Source of the DNA: Glycomyces fuscus | GTDB lineage: Bacteria; Actinomycetota; Actinomycetes; Streptosporangiales; Streptosporangiaceae | Direction of reading: 5' to 3' | Assembly (NCBI GenBank): GCA_002529455.1 | Contig: NYMS01000006.1 | Coordinates: 248,001-312,000, forward strand | Length of the DNA: 64,000 bases | Part shown: piece after piece, positions 9,641 through 18,240 of the stretch | Layout: every line of letters starts with the position of its first letter | Position numbering within the stretch: the first letter of the stretch is position 1 | Notes under the pieces: model-generated | The model's input: the letters and a program-made list of their open reading frames with translations, nothing else | The model's database searches: none | Told to the model about the DNA's origin: nothing | Made by a program: the position numbers and the translations under genes

Positions 9641-12148
9641 GTGAGTCTCATTGATGTGCTTCCGGCCGAACCAGAACCCGACTCCCTCTTCGAGGCGTTC
9701 GCTTTGTGGGCCGAGGAGCGGGGCCTCACCCTCTACCCGCACCAGGAGGAGGCCCTCATCGAGGTCGTCTCCGGGTCCAACGTCATCCTCAACACCCCCA
9801 CCGGTTCGGGCAAGAGCATGGTGGCCACGGGCGCGCTCTTCGCCGCGCTGGCCCGCGACGAGTGCGCGTTCTACACCGCGCCCATCAAGGCGCTGGTGTC
9901 GGAGAAGTTCTTCGACCTGTGCAAGATCTTCGGCACCGACAACGTCGGCATGATGACCGGCGACGCCAGCGTCAACGCCGACGCGCCCATCGTGTGCTGC
10001 ACGGCGGAGGTCCTGGCCCAGATCGCCCTGGCCGAGGGCGCGGACGCCGACATCAACACCGTCGTCATGGACGAGTTCCACTTCTACGCCGAGCCCGACC
10101 GCGGGTGGGCGTGGCAGGTGCCGCTGCTGGAGATGCCGCAGGCGCAGTTCCTGCTGATGTCGGCCACCCTGGGCGACGTCAGCCGCTTCGAGGAGGACCT
10201 GGAGAAGCGCACCGGGCGCTCCACCGCCGTGGTGGCCTCGGCCGAGCGCCCCGTCCCCCTCTACTACGACTACCGGGTCACCCCGCTGCACGAGACGCTG
10301 GAGGAGCTGCTCGGCAGCGGCAACGCGCCCGTGTACATCGTGCACTTCACCCAGGCGCAGGCGGTCGAGCGCGCGCAGTCGCTGACCAGCATCAACATGT
10401 GCACCAAGGAGGAGAAGGCGGCGATCGCCGCGGAGATCGGCAACTTCCGCTTCACCACCAAGTTCGGCCGCAACCTGTCCCGGTACGTGCGGCACGGCAT
10501 CGGCGTGCACCACGCGGGCATGCTGCCCAAGTACCGGCGCCTGGTCGAGCGCCTGGCGCAGGCGGGGCTGCTCAAGGTCATCTGCGGCACCGACACCCTC
10601 GGCGTGGGCGTGAACGTGCCCATCCGCACGGTGCTGTTCACCGCGCTGAGCAAGTACGACGGGGTGCGCGTGCGCCGCCTGCGCGCCCGCGAGTTCCACC
10701 AGATCGCCGGGCGCGCCGGACGCGCCGGTTTCGACACCGTCGGCAGCGTGGTGGCCCAGGCGCCCGAGCACGTCATCGAGAACGAGAAGGCGCTGGCCAA
10801 GGTCGGCGACGACGCCAAGAAGCGGCGCAAGGTGGTGCGCAAGAAGGCCCCGGAGGGCTTCGTCTCCTGGGACGAGGCCACCTTCAACAAACTCATCGAG
10901 GCCGACCCCGAACCCCTGACCTCGCGGTTCAGGGTCAGCAACGCCATGCTGCTGAGCGTGATCGCCCGCCCGGGCGACTGCTTCTCGGCGATGAAGCACC
11001 TGCTCACCGAGAACCACGACGACCGCCAGCGGCAGCGCCGCCACATCCGCGAGGCCATCGCCATCTACCGGTCGCTGCTGGACGGCGGGATCGTGGAGGC
11101 GCTCCCCGAGCCGGACGCGCAGGGGCGCACCGCGCGGCTGACCGTGGACCTGCAGGCCGACTTCGCGCTCAACCAGCCGCTGTCCACGTTCGCGCTGGCC
11201 GCGCTGGAGCTGCTGGACAAGGAGTCGCCCACGTACCCGCTGGACGTGCTCAGCGTGGTGGAGTCCACCCTGGACGACCCGAGGCAGATCCTGGGGGCCC
11301 AGCTCAACAAGGCGCGCGGCGAGGCCATCCAGCAGATGAAGATGGACGGCATCGAGTACGACGAGCGCATGGAGCGGCTGGAGGAGGTCGACTACCCCAA
11401 GCCGCTGGAGGAGCTGCTCGGCCACGCCTACGAGGTGTACCGGCGCGGCCACCCGTGGGTGGGCGACCACCCGCTCCGGCCCAAGACGGTGGCCCGGGAC
11501 ATGTACGAGCGGGCGATGACCTTCACCGAGTACGTGGGCTTCTACGAGCTGGCCCGCTCGGAGGGGCTCGTGCTGCGCTACCTGGCCAGCGCCTACAAGG
11601 CGCTCAACCAGACGGTGCCCGACGACGCCAAGACCGAGGAGCTGCGCGACCTCATCGAGTGGCTGGGCGAGCTGGTCCGCCAGGTGGACTCCAGCCTGCT
11701 GGACGAGTGGGAGCAGCTGACCAACCCCGAGGTGGAGGTGGCGCAGGACGCGGCCGCCGCCGAGGAGAAGGTGCGCCCCGTCACCACCAACGAGCGGGCG
11801 TTCCGGGTGCTGGTGCGCAACGAGATGTTCCGCCGCGTGGAGCTGGCCGCCCTGCGCCGCCACGACGAGCTCGGGCGGATGGACGAGGACGGGGAGTGGG
11901 ACGCCGAGGCCTGGGAGGAGGCCCTGGACGCCTACTTCGAGGAGCACGACGCCATCGGGACCGGCCCGGACGCGCGCGGTCCGGCGATGCTGCTCATCGA
12001 GCAGGAGCCGCAGCTGTGGCGGGTCCGCCAGATCTTCGCCGACCCGGCGGGCGACCACGACTGGGGCATCAGCGCCGAGGTGGACCTGGCCGCCTCCGAC
12101 GCCGAGGGGCGCGCGGTGGTGCACGTGGCGGACGTGAACCGGCCCTGA
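9641..12148 (+). CDS. DEAD/DEAH-box helicase, Ski2-like, DUF3516 family
   Basis: An 835-residue ATP-dependent helicase. Motif I is NTPTGSGKSMVATGALFAAL, motif II MDEFHFYA, motif III LMSATLGD. The second RecA domain has HHAGMLPKYRRLVERLAQAG, TDTLGVGVNVP and QIAGRAGRAGFDTVG, the last being motif VI of Ski2/Mtr4-like enzymes. The C-terminal half (residues about 400-835) is the actinobacterial DUF3516 region. Substrate (RNA or DNA) is not settled by sequence. GTG 9641 is chosen because homology starts immediately (LFEAFALWAEERGLTLYPHQ). A TATAGA hexamer ends four bases before the start, so the message may have almost no leader; no clear Shine-Dalgarno. Confidence 0.92.
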   Translation: MSLIDVLPAEPEPDSLFEAFALWAEERGLTLYPHQEEALIEVVSGSNVILNTPTGSGKSMVATGALFAALARDECAFYTAPIKALVSEKFFDLCKIFGTDNVGMMTGDASVNADAPIVCCTAEVLAQIALAEGADADINTVVMDEFHFYAEPDRGWAWQVPLLEMPQAQFLLMSATLGDVSRFEEDLEKRTGRSTAVVASAERPVPLYYDYRVTPLHETLEELLGSGNAPVYIVHFTQAQAVERAQSLTSINMCTKEEKAAIAAEIGNFRFTTKFGRNLSRYVRHGIGVHHAGMLPKYRRLVERLAQAGLLKVICGTDTLGVGVNVPIRTVLFTALSKYDGVRVRRLRAREFHQIAGRAGRAGFDTVGSVVAQAPEHVIENEKALAKVGDDAKKRRKVVRKKAPEGFVSWDEATFNKLIEADPEPLTSRFRVSNAMLLSVIARPGDCFSAMKHLLTENHDDRQRQRRHIREAIAIYRSLLDGGIVEALPEPDAQGRTARLTVDLQADFALNQPLSTFALAALELLDKESPTYPLDVLSVVESTLDDPRQILGAQLNKARGEAIQQMKMDGIEYDERMERLEEVDYPKPLEELLGHAYEVYRRGHPWVGDHPLRPKTVARDMYERAMTFTEYVGFYELARSEGLVLRYLASAYKALNQTVPDDAKTEELRDLIEWLGELVRQVDSSLLDEWEQLTNPEVEVAQDAAAAEEKVRPVTTNERAFRVLVRNEMFRRVELAALRRHDELGRMDEDGEWDAEAWEEALDAYFEEHDAIGTGPDARGPAMLLIEQEPQLWRVRQIFADPAGDHDWGISAEVDLAASDAEGRAVVHVADVNRP

Positions 12149-12156
12149 CCTCCTCT

Positions 12157-12176
12157 CCCCCGCCCGGAGGCGGGGG
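12157..12176 (+). terminator. Hairpin after the helicase gene
   Basis: CCCCCGCC-CGGA-GGCGGGGG, an 8-bp perfect GC stem with a tetraloop, eight bases after the helicase stop codon. Confidence 0.6.
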
Positions 12177-12391
12177 ACTTGGCAGAGGAGGACCCGTCCG
12201 CCCGCCGGCGGCCGGCGCCTCCCGGGCCGGGAGGCGCCGCGGGCCGGATCGGCCTGTGGACGACCCGGGTCGGACCGCCCGCGGCGGGTAGGAGGGACGG
12301 CGGGACCCGGCACCGCCGGATCCGTCTCCCCGCCCGCCGACCCCTCCCGCTCCGACGGTCGTGCGGACCTTCACGCACAGGAGGTTCGACC

Positions 12392-12736
12392 ATGCCCCTT
12401 CCCCTGATCGCCTGGGCCGTCGCCGCCGGAGGCGCCGCGGCCGCCGCCTACGTCGTCCGCCGGATGTCCGGGGACGAGGAGTTCGCCGGGAGGGTCCGCG
12501 AGGCCGCCGCCTCCCTGAGCAGGCCCGCGACGGCCGGTGACGAGCTCGACGGGCTCCTGGGGATGGAGGAGGCCGTCGCCATGCGCCACCTCGACGCCAG
12601 GGTGCCCCGGATGAGCGACCAGCGCTGGGACGACTTCTCCGGGGCGGTGCACGCCCTGGTCGTCAATCCCCACGAGGACGAGGAGACCAAGGCCCGGACG
12701 CGCCGCCTGTACTCCTACGCCGCGCACCTGAGGTGA
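12392..12736 (+). CDS. Small membrane-anchored hypothetical protein
   Basis: A 114-residue protein with an excellent Shine-Dalgarno (CAGGAGGTTCGACC before ATG 12392). Residues 4-22 are a single hydrophobic Ala-rich helix followed by VVRRMS, suggesting an N-in membrane anchor with the rest cytoplasmic. The remainder is charged and helical, with DELDGLLGMEEAVAMRHLDA and a C-terminal VVNPHEDEETKARTRRLYSY. I recognise no domain. It lies between the helicase terminator and the convergent deaminase gene, so it is probably transcribed alone. Confidence 0.65.
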   Translation: MPLPLIAWAVAAGGAAAAAYVVRRMSGDEEFAGRVREAAASLSRPATAGDELDGLLGMEEAVAMRHLDARVPRMSDQRWDDFSGAVHALVVNPHEDEETKARTRRLYSYAAHLR

Positions 12737-12763
12737 CGCGGCCGCCGTCCGCCGCTCCCCCGC

Positions 12764-13234
12764 TCAGCCCAGCAGGTGGGCGTTGACCTCGCGTACGCCT
12801 CCGGCCAGGTCGGGCCGCTCCACGACCGTCCGGCCGGCCGCGCGCAGGCGCTCGGCGCCGTCGCAGTCCACGAACAGGGAGGGCTCGCGCCAGGCGAACA
12901 CCACGCGTGCGACGGGAGTGGCCAGGATCAGGGCCGAACAGGGCAGCGGCCGGGAGGAGCGGGAGCTGCACGGTTCCAGCGAGGAGTACAGGGTGGCACC
13001 GGCCAGCCGGGGGTCGTCGGCGTCCACCTCCCGCAGGGCCGCCTCCTCGGCGTGGTCGTGCGGGTCGTCGCGGCGCGAGTAGCCCTCGCCCAGGACGGTG
13101 CCGTCGGCGGCGACCACGGCGCAGCCCACCGAGAAGGCCGTCTCCGAGGGCGGGCAGGAGCGGGACAGCTCGACGGTGCGGCGCAGCCACAGGGCGTCGG
13201 ACTCCCCCTCGGCGGGGGGCGGACCGGCGCTCAC
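12764..13234 (-). CDS. RibD-like zinc cytidine-type deaminase (separate subunit)
   Basis: A 156-residue CMP/dCMP-deaminase fold protein. The zinc ligands are visible as HAEE (proton shuttle Glu) and LEPCSSRSSRPLPCSALI (two Cys). The spacing between the cysteines resembles the deaminase half of RibD, which removes the 2-amino group from the pyrimidine intermediate of riboflavin synthesis, or related dCMP-like deaminases. It overlaps by 4 bp the end of the reductase gene upstream (13231-13234, ATGA), so both are translationally coupled. Together they look like the two domains of RibD encoded separately and in reverse order. No FMN riboswitch is seen upstream, so a dedicated secondary pathway is also possible. 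Confidence 0.82.
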   Translation of the reverse strand: MSAGPPPAEGESDALWLRRTVELSRSCPPSETAFSVGCAVVAADGTVLGEGYSRRDDPHDHAEEAALREVDADDPRLAGATLYSSLEPCSSRSSRPLPCSALILATPVARVVFAWREPSLFVDCDGAERLRAAGRTVVERPDLAGGVREVNAHLLG

Positions 13235-13935
13235 GCGTTTACTCCCGCGTCCAGCCGGTAGCGCAGGACGGCCACGTCACCGAGCGCCCTGGCCTCCACC
13301 AGCCGCATCGGCGCGTCGGGCGTCTGGGGGAAGGCGCCGGGCACGACGAACCGCGGGGCGTCCTCCTGTCCCACGAGGAAGGGGGCCACCGCCAGCCGGA
13401 GCTCGTCGACCAGCCCCGAGGTGAGGAAGAGGGTGTGGATGTGCCCGCCGCCCTCGACCAGCAGGCGCGCGACGCCCCGGCCGGCCAGGTCGGCCAGGAC
13501 GTTCCGGGCCGTGGGGGGGTCCCCGGCGTCCACGACCTCGGCGGGCGGGTCGGCGGCGGACCGCTCTGCCAGCGCGCGCCGGGCGGTGTCCACGCCCGCC
13601 CCACCGGTGTAGACGACGGCGCCCGCGTCCCCGGTGGAGAAGAAGCGGGCCGCGGGGTCGAACCCGCCGCTGCGGGTGACCAGGGCCTTGAGCAGGTGCG
13701 CGGTGCGCCCCTGCCTCCGGCGGCGTTCGCGCAGCTCCGGCGAGCGCACCAGCAGCCGCGGGTTGTCGGCGCGCAGGGTGCCCGCGCCGACGAGGATGGC
13801 GTCGCACTCCGCCCGCAGCTCGTCGATCTCGGCGAAGTCGGCCTCGTTGGACAGGCGCAGCCGCTCGGGTCCGGTGTCGTCGATGCGTCCGTCGACCGAC
13901 ATGGCGCAGCTGAGGATGGTGTACGGGCGGTCCAT
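13231..13935 (-). CDS. RibD C-terminal-type (pyrimidine/dihydrofolate) reductase
   Basis: A 234-residue NADPH-dependent reductase of the RibD_C/DHFR-like family. It starts MDRPYTILSCAMSVDGRI, a typical beginning of this family. It continues with CDAILVGAGTLRADNPRLL (residues about 44-62) and RLLVEGGGHIHTLFL (nucleotide-binding loop). In riboflavin synthesis this domain reduces the ribosyl side chain of the deaminated pyrimidine. It is the first gene of a pair with the deaminase. The DHFR-like fold also occurs in unrelated reductases, so the pathway remains inferred. Confidence 0.82.
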   Translation of the reverse strand: MDRPYTILSCAMSVDGRIDDTGPERLRLSNEADFAEIDELRAECDAILVGAGTLRADNPRLLVRSPELRERRRRQGRTAHLLKALVTRSGGFDPAARFFSTGDAGAVVYTGGAGVDTARRALAERSAADPPAEVVDAGDPPTARNVLADLAGRGVARLLVEGGGHIHTLFLTSGLVDELRLAVAPFLVGQEDAPRFVVPGAFPQTPDAPMRLVEARALGDVAVLRYRLDAGVNA

Positions 13936-14507
13936 GCTCCCAGGCTAGCCACGGCGCGGATCCGTTGGGGCCTTCCGTCCGCAAAGGCGGTCGGGAACGG
14001 GAGGCGCGGGAACGGGGACCCGACGGTACGCCGGTGTTTTCGGACCGCCGTCCGGCCCTTCACCGGTTGCGCCGCATTCCTCGGCACGGCGCGGGATTTT
14101 CGCAGGTGGGGACTACGGAAGCGGAATTCCCCTCCGATATACGCGGGGAACCCTTTTCCCCGTTCCGGCGCGGGGGCCGAGGCTCGGGGCCCGTTCGGGG
14201 GAGGGGACGGAACCGCCCGTACCCACACGTCTCCACGGCCGTGCGGGCGCACTCGCGAAACCCGGGAAGCCCGTATCCACGGGCTTACGGACTCCGGGAC
14301 CCCCTCCCGATTCCCCCCATAATGGACATTAGGGTTATAACTCCTAGCTCACCCAGGAGCACCCTTCACCACACCCCGCAGTACTTCCCGGGCACCGTGA
14401 ACACCGGATTTCCATGACCCGAGTCTGTGACTCGGTTAACAACACCGCTCACGCGGAATACAATCCAGTGGTCGACCACACTTCCCACCTCAGACAAGAG
14501 GACGGCG
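13936..14507. other. Intergenic stretch with AT-richer island and small hairpin
   Basis: No convincing gene. The segment 14318-14350 is AT-richer, with the 8-bp palindrome GTTATAAC inside TTAGGGTTATAACTCCTAG, a possible promoter or operator for the methyltransferase gene. At 14419-14435 there is a short hairpin, CCGAGTC-TGT-GACTCGG, in what would be its 5' leader. Confidence 0.4.
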
Positions 14508-15395
14508 ATGTCTCGATTCACCTCCCCCCCTTTCCTGAGGCAGGCGGGGGGCAAACACGTCCGCGCCCACCCACCGCCCGCCGTGGACCTGACCCGCCCC
14601 AGCGTGGCGCGGCTCCATTCCTTCCACCTCAAGGGCAAGGACCACTTCGAGGCGGACCGGGACCTGGCCAGCCGCGCGGAGCGTGCGGCGCCGGGGTTCC
14701 AGGACCTCGTGCTGGGTGAGCGGGCCTTCCTCCAGCGCGCCGTCCGCCACCTGAGCACCGACCTGGGCATCCGGCAGTTCATCCAGTTCGGCGCGGGCCT
14801 GCCCGCACCGGGCGACCCGCACGAGATCGCGCACGAGAGCGACCCCCGGGCCCGCGTCGTCTACGCCACCGAGGACCCGGTGGTCCTGACCCACCACCTC
14901 GCCCTGCTCCGCGACCGCCGCACCACCACCGCGGTGCGCGCCTCGCTCACCCGCCCGGACGAGTTCCTGAACGACTCCGAGACCCGGAGCTTCCTCGACC
15001 TGGACGAGCCCGTCGGCCTGCTGCTCACCGGTGCCGTCACGCACACCTCCGACGCCGACCACCCGGCCGAGCACATCGCCGCCCTGCGCGAGGCCCTGGC
15101 TCCCGGCAGCCACATGGTCCTCAGCCACTACTGCCGTCCCGACCCGACCGCCTTCCCCAAGGACGCGGCGCGGGCCGAGCAGCTGGAGCAGGTCTTCGCC
15201 GAGCGCCTGCGGTCCGGCCGCTGGCGCTCCCGGCAGGCCATCCTCGGCTTCTTCGAGGGCTGGCGCGTCGCCGAGCCCGGCGTGATCGAGGTCCAGCGGT
15301 GGCGCACGCTGCCCGTGGCCCCGCCCGTGCCCGGCTGCTACCAGATGCCCCAGCGCAACCGCCGACTGCTCCTCGGCGGCGTCGGCGGCATCTGA
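14508..15395 (+). CDS. DUF574 SAM-dependent methyltransferase
   Basis: A 295-residue protein of the DUF574 (S-adenosyl methyltransferase) family, abundant in actinomycetes. Family marks seen: VDLTRPSVARLHSFHLKGKD near the N-terminus (usually iDt.kPs.ARvydylLGGk.Nf.aDr), FIQFGAGLPAP as the SAM loop, VVYATEDPVVLTHHLALL, and a C-terminal RNRRLLLGGVGGI. ATG 14508 is favoured by AAGAGG eight bases upstream; the frame is open further upstream but not protein-like. Substrate unknown. Confidence 0.85.
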   Translation: MSRFTSPPFLRQAGGKHVRAHPPPAVDLTRPSVARLHSFHLKGKDHFEADRDLASRAERAAPGFQDLVLGERAFLQRAVRHLSTDLGIRQFIQFGAGLPAPGDPHEIAHESDPRARVVYATEDPVVLTHHLALLRDRRTTTAVRASLTRPDEFLNDSETRSFLDLDEPVGLLLTGAVTHTSDADHPAEHIAALREALAPGSHMVLSHYCRPDPTAFPKDAARAEQLEQVFAERLRSGRWRSRQAILGFFEGWRVAEPGVIEVQRWRTLPVAPPVPGCYQMPQRNRRLLLGGVGGI

Positions 15396-15708
15396 CGGAC
15401 TCCTCCACCCCGCGTCGGAGCCGCCCCGGACCGGCAGCGGGCGAGGACCGCCACCGCGCACACCAGGCCCCCCGGCCCCGGGGCCCGGGCGCCGAGCGGT
15501 CCCGTCCAGCAGTCCGCGGTCCACATCGCCGTCCCGCCGGACCAGAGGTCGGCCGGTCCGGTCCCGGGACCCACGCGCGCACCGCCGCCGCCGAGCATCC
15601 CGTCGGCGCTGGACGACCAGGACCCGGCACCCGGACCGCCCGCCACGGGTCCCGCCCCGGCGGGCGGGAGCGCGCCGGGGCGGGAGCGTCGGGGTGTGCG
15701 CGCCGGAA
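15396..15708. other. Spacer between convergent genes
   Basis: About 310 GC-rich bases between the DUF574 gene and the CE15 esterase, which point at each other. No coding signal. Runs such as CCCGCCCCGGCGGGCGGG around 15653-15670 could form terminator stems, but no single clean hairpin stands out. Confidence 0.4.
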
Positions 15709-17310
15709 TCAGGGGCTGGTGCAGGTGATACCGCCGGGGGCGGTGGAGGAGTCACCGGTGGCGACGAAGCCGAAGGTGACGGTGTCGTCGGCCGCGACGG
15801 TGCCGTTCCAGGGGGTGTTGCGCACCGTGATGGCCCCGCTGGTGCCGGTGTTCACCCCGTTCCAGAGGTTGCCCACGGACTGGCCGGGCGCCAGGGTCAT
15901 GCCGACGGTCCAGCCGTCGAGCGCGTCGGCGCCGTTGTTGCGCACCGCCACCTCGCCCTGGAAGCCGCCGGACCAGCTGTTGACCGTCCGGTAGCTGGCC
16001 GCGCAGGCACCGTCCGTGCCGCCGTCGTCACCACCGCCGTCGTCGCCACCGCCGTCATCACCGCCGCCGTCGGTCAGGGTCGGGGTCCGCCAGTCCCTCC
16101 ACTGGGACAGGTCGCCGGACCTGCCGGGCGCCATCCTGAACACGCCGGGGGCCTCGCCCGCCCCGAGCAGGAACGCCTCGATGCTCTGCCGCAGGGGAGC
16201 CCGCCACTCGGACCTGGTGGCGCAGTGGGTGCCGTCCTGGACGTCGGACCAGTAACTGATGTTGTCCTGCGCGCCGAGCGCCTGGTAGACCTGCGCCCCG
16301 CCCAGGGCCGCCACGCTCCCGGACCGGGCGCCCAACCAGTCGACGTGGGGGTTCTCCATGACGAACAGCCCTCGCGGCGCGATCATGCCGAGGATCTCGT
16401 GCGTGTCCACCGGCAGCGTGCCCGGGTCGCCCGTGTGGGAGCCGAAGGCGTCGCCCAGCCACGGCTGTTCCCCGTAGGCGCTGCTCAGGGGCTGGGCACC
16501 GTTCTCCTGGGCGACCCCGCGGAAGGCGGGGACACCGCCGGTGCCCGACTCGATCGGCATGGTCAGGTCGATGCGCTGGTCGAACGCGCCCGCCACGAGG
16601 GCTCCCTTGCCGTACCGCGAGCATCCGGTGACGCCGGTCGCGTCCGCCCGCAGGACGCCGCCGCCCGACTGCTCGACGACGTCGATGATGCGGCTCGCGC
16701 CCCAGGCCCAGGCCATGAGCAGTCCCGTGCTGCTGGAGGAGCCGTAGACGTCGTAGAACGCGCCCTGCTTGTCGCCGCGTGAGGTGCCCTCGGCCCCGAC
16801 CTCGAAGGGGTCGTAGCTGATGACGGCCGCACCGGCGGCGTTGATGGCGGCCGTGTCCGCTCCGAACCCGCCGTAGACGATGACGGCGGGGAAGGGGCCC
16901 GGACCGCTCGGCAGGTCCACGGACGCCGAGAAGCTGGTGCTGCGGCCCCGGTCGGTCACGTTCACGGTGATGGCGGAGGAGGAGACCGTACCCGTGACGC
17001 TGTCGGGCGGCGCGGGTTTCTCCCCGTAGACGGAACGCTCCGCCAGTTCGTGGATCTCCGCCCGTCGGCACTCCCACTCCTCCAGTGTGGAGACGCGTGT
17101 GCCGTCCAGGCTGGTGAAGGGGTCGGGGAGCAGGGGTTCGGCGGTCGGAGGGCCCGGGTCGGGCACCGCGCAGTCGGCGCCGTCGTGCTCGGCGGCGGGT
17201 TCGACCCGCGCGGCGGCGCCGGTCGGCGGGACGAGGGTGGCGGCCAGGCCGGCGGCGGCCACGAGGGCGGTGGCCGCCCACACCCGGGATCGGTGGCGGT
17301 GGAAGCGCAT
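15709..17310 (-). CDS. Secreted CE15 glucuronoyl esterase with C-terminal CBM2
   Basis: A 533-residue exported enzyme. Residues 1-36 are a Sec-type signal peptide (RVWAATALVAAAGLAATLV, cleavage near GAAA). The catalytic domain carries GCSRYGKGALVAGA, the Ser nucleophile elbow of carbohydrate esterase family 15, and GTHCA with the catalytic His. A Gly/Asp linker of three GGGDD repeats (encoded near 16020-16070) leads to a family 2 cellulose/xylan-binding module (DGWTVGMTLAPGQSVGNLWN, then CTS at the end). CE15 enzymes cleave ester bonds between lignin and glucuronic acid on xylan. ATG 17310 has GGAGG upstream. It fits the arabinoxylan-related genes elsewhere in the window. Confidence 0.88.
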   Translation of the reverse strand: MRFHRHRSRVWAATALVAAAGLAATLVPPTGAAARVEPAAEHDGADCAVPDPGPPTAEPLLPDPFTSLDGTRVSTLEEWECRRAEIHELAERSVYGEKPAPPDSVTGTVSSSAITVNVTDRGRSTSFSASVDLPSGPGPFPAVIVYGGFGADTAAINAAGAAVISYDPFEVGAEGTSRGDKQGAFYDVYGSSSSTGLLMAWAWGASRIIDVVEQSGGGVLRADATGVTGCSRYGKGALVAGAFDQRIDLTMPIESGTGGVPAFRGVAQENGAQPLSSAYGEQPWLGDAFGSHTGDPGTLPVDTHEILGMIAPRGLFVMENPHVDWLGARSGSVAALGGAQVYQALGAQDNISYWSDVQDGTHCATRSEWRAPLRQSIEAFLLGAGEAPGVFRMAPGRSGDLSQWRDWRTPTLTDGGGDDGGGDDGGGDDGGTDGACAASYRTVNSWSGGFQGEVAVRNNGADALDGWTVGMTLAPGQSVGNLWNGVNTGTSGAITVRNTPWNGTVAADDTVTFGFVATGDSSTAPGGITCTSP

Positions 17311-17748
17311 GAGGACCTCCGGAGGAGGGCGCGCGGTCGGCGGGAACGGCCCCTGCCGGACGGCGTCGGGTCGCGTACCCGCCGGTGCACGCCGGATGGG
17401 GGGTTGTGCCGGTCCGGCCCGACGCGAACGCCGCCGCGCGTACGGCGGCCGGGAGCCGCATGCGGACTTGCCGGTGGGGGGTGGGAGGACACGGGCCGGA
17501 ACCAGCACTGCGAGTCTCCATGGTAGGAAGAACTTTCGGCCGTTTTCCAGTGGAGTAACGGAAGTTTTCCGGAATACTTTCGGAAGTGAAGCGCGAGCGC
17601 ACGAGCGCGTGAGACGGCCGGGACGAATGGGGTCCCAGGGAGTTCAAAGCCGCGCGCACGCGGAGACGACCGACGGGAGGGGCGTGGAATCCGCCCCGAG
17701 AGACACCGCCACGGCCTCCCGCTGAGGAGCCGGCCGGGCACGACGACG
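17311..17748. other. Upstream region of the CE15 gene
   Basis: About 440 bases without a gene. The part 17520-17590 is AT-richer and contains several near-repeats (AACTTTCGG, GAAGTTTTCCGG, ATACTTTCGG), likely promoter/operator for the esterase. The usual CebR palindrome is not present. Confidence 0.4.
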
Positions 17749-17783
17749 GCAGGGCCCCTCCCCTGCCGGGGAAGGGCCCTGCC
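17749..17783 (-). terminator. Terminator after first tRNA-Asn
   Basis: GGCAGGGCCC (17749-17758) pairs with GGGCCCTGCC (17774-17783), immediately downstream of the tRNA at 17790-17862. Confidence 0.75.
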
Positions 17784-17789
17784 TTACTG

Positions 17790-17862
17790 CTCCCGCGATT
17801 GGACTCGAACCAATAACCTGCCGGTTAACAGCCGGCTGCTCTGCCGATTGAGCTACGCGGGA
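17790..17862 (-). tRNA. tRNA-Asn (GTT), copy 1
   Basis: 73 nt on the minus strand. Acceptor TCCCGCG pairs with CGCGGGA; the anticodon loop CTGTTAA carries GTT; the T-arm is ATTGGTTCGAGTCCAAT. Identical to the copy at 18014-18086. A TAGGCT hexamer upstream may be its -10. Confidence 0.97.
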
Positions 17863-17974
17863 TCGCACTGGTCGCCGGCCCCTGGGGCTCGGCGACATCC
17901 CCTAGCCTAGCGCCTTCCGGAGGGTGCTCGCGACGGGTTTTCCCGCCCGCGACGGCTCCGGGCGCCCGAAAGGC

Positions 17975-18008
17975 CGAGGGCCCACCGGATGCTTCCGACG
18001 GGCCCTCG
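17975..18008 (-). terminator. Terminator after second tRNA-Asn
   Basis: CGAGGGCCC and GGGCCCTCG arms separated by a 16-base loop, immediately downstream of the tRNA at 18014-18086. Confidence 0.7.
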
Positions 18009-18013
18009 CGCTG

Positions 18014-18086
18014 CTCCCGCGATTGGACTCGAACCAATAACCTGCCGGTTAACAGCCGGCTGCTCTGCCGATTGAGCTACGCGGGA
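18014..18086 (-). tRNA. tRNA-Asn (GTT), copy 2
   Basis: Sequence identical over all 73 nt to copy 1 about 150 bp away. Each copy has its own terminator and different flanks, so they are separately transcribed duplicates rather than a single dicistronic unit. Confidence 0.97.
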
Positions 18087-18240
18087 TGGGGTGCCCCACG
18101 ACCGGGGCCGTGGCGACACATCTAGCGTAGCGCCCCCGCGGAGTGCTCGTGACCGGTGTCGGCATGTGTGGCGGGGTCGCGACGGGGTAACGTCGAGCAC
18201 GGATCACGCCGATCGTCTCCAAAGGGTGAAGAGGTAGACC

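Noticed and set aside
13936..14100. FMN riboswitch before the RibD-like pair
   Set aside because: No RFN-type conserved stem arrangement is visible upstream of the reductase start.
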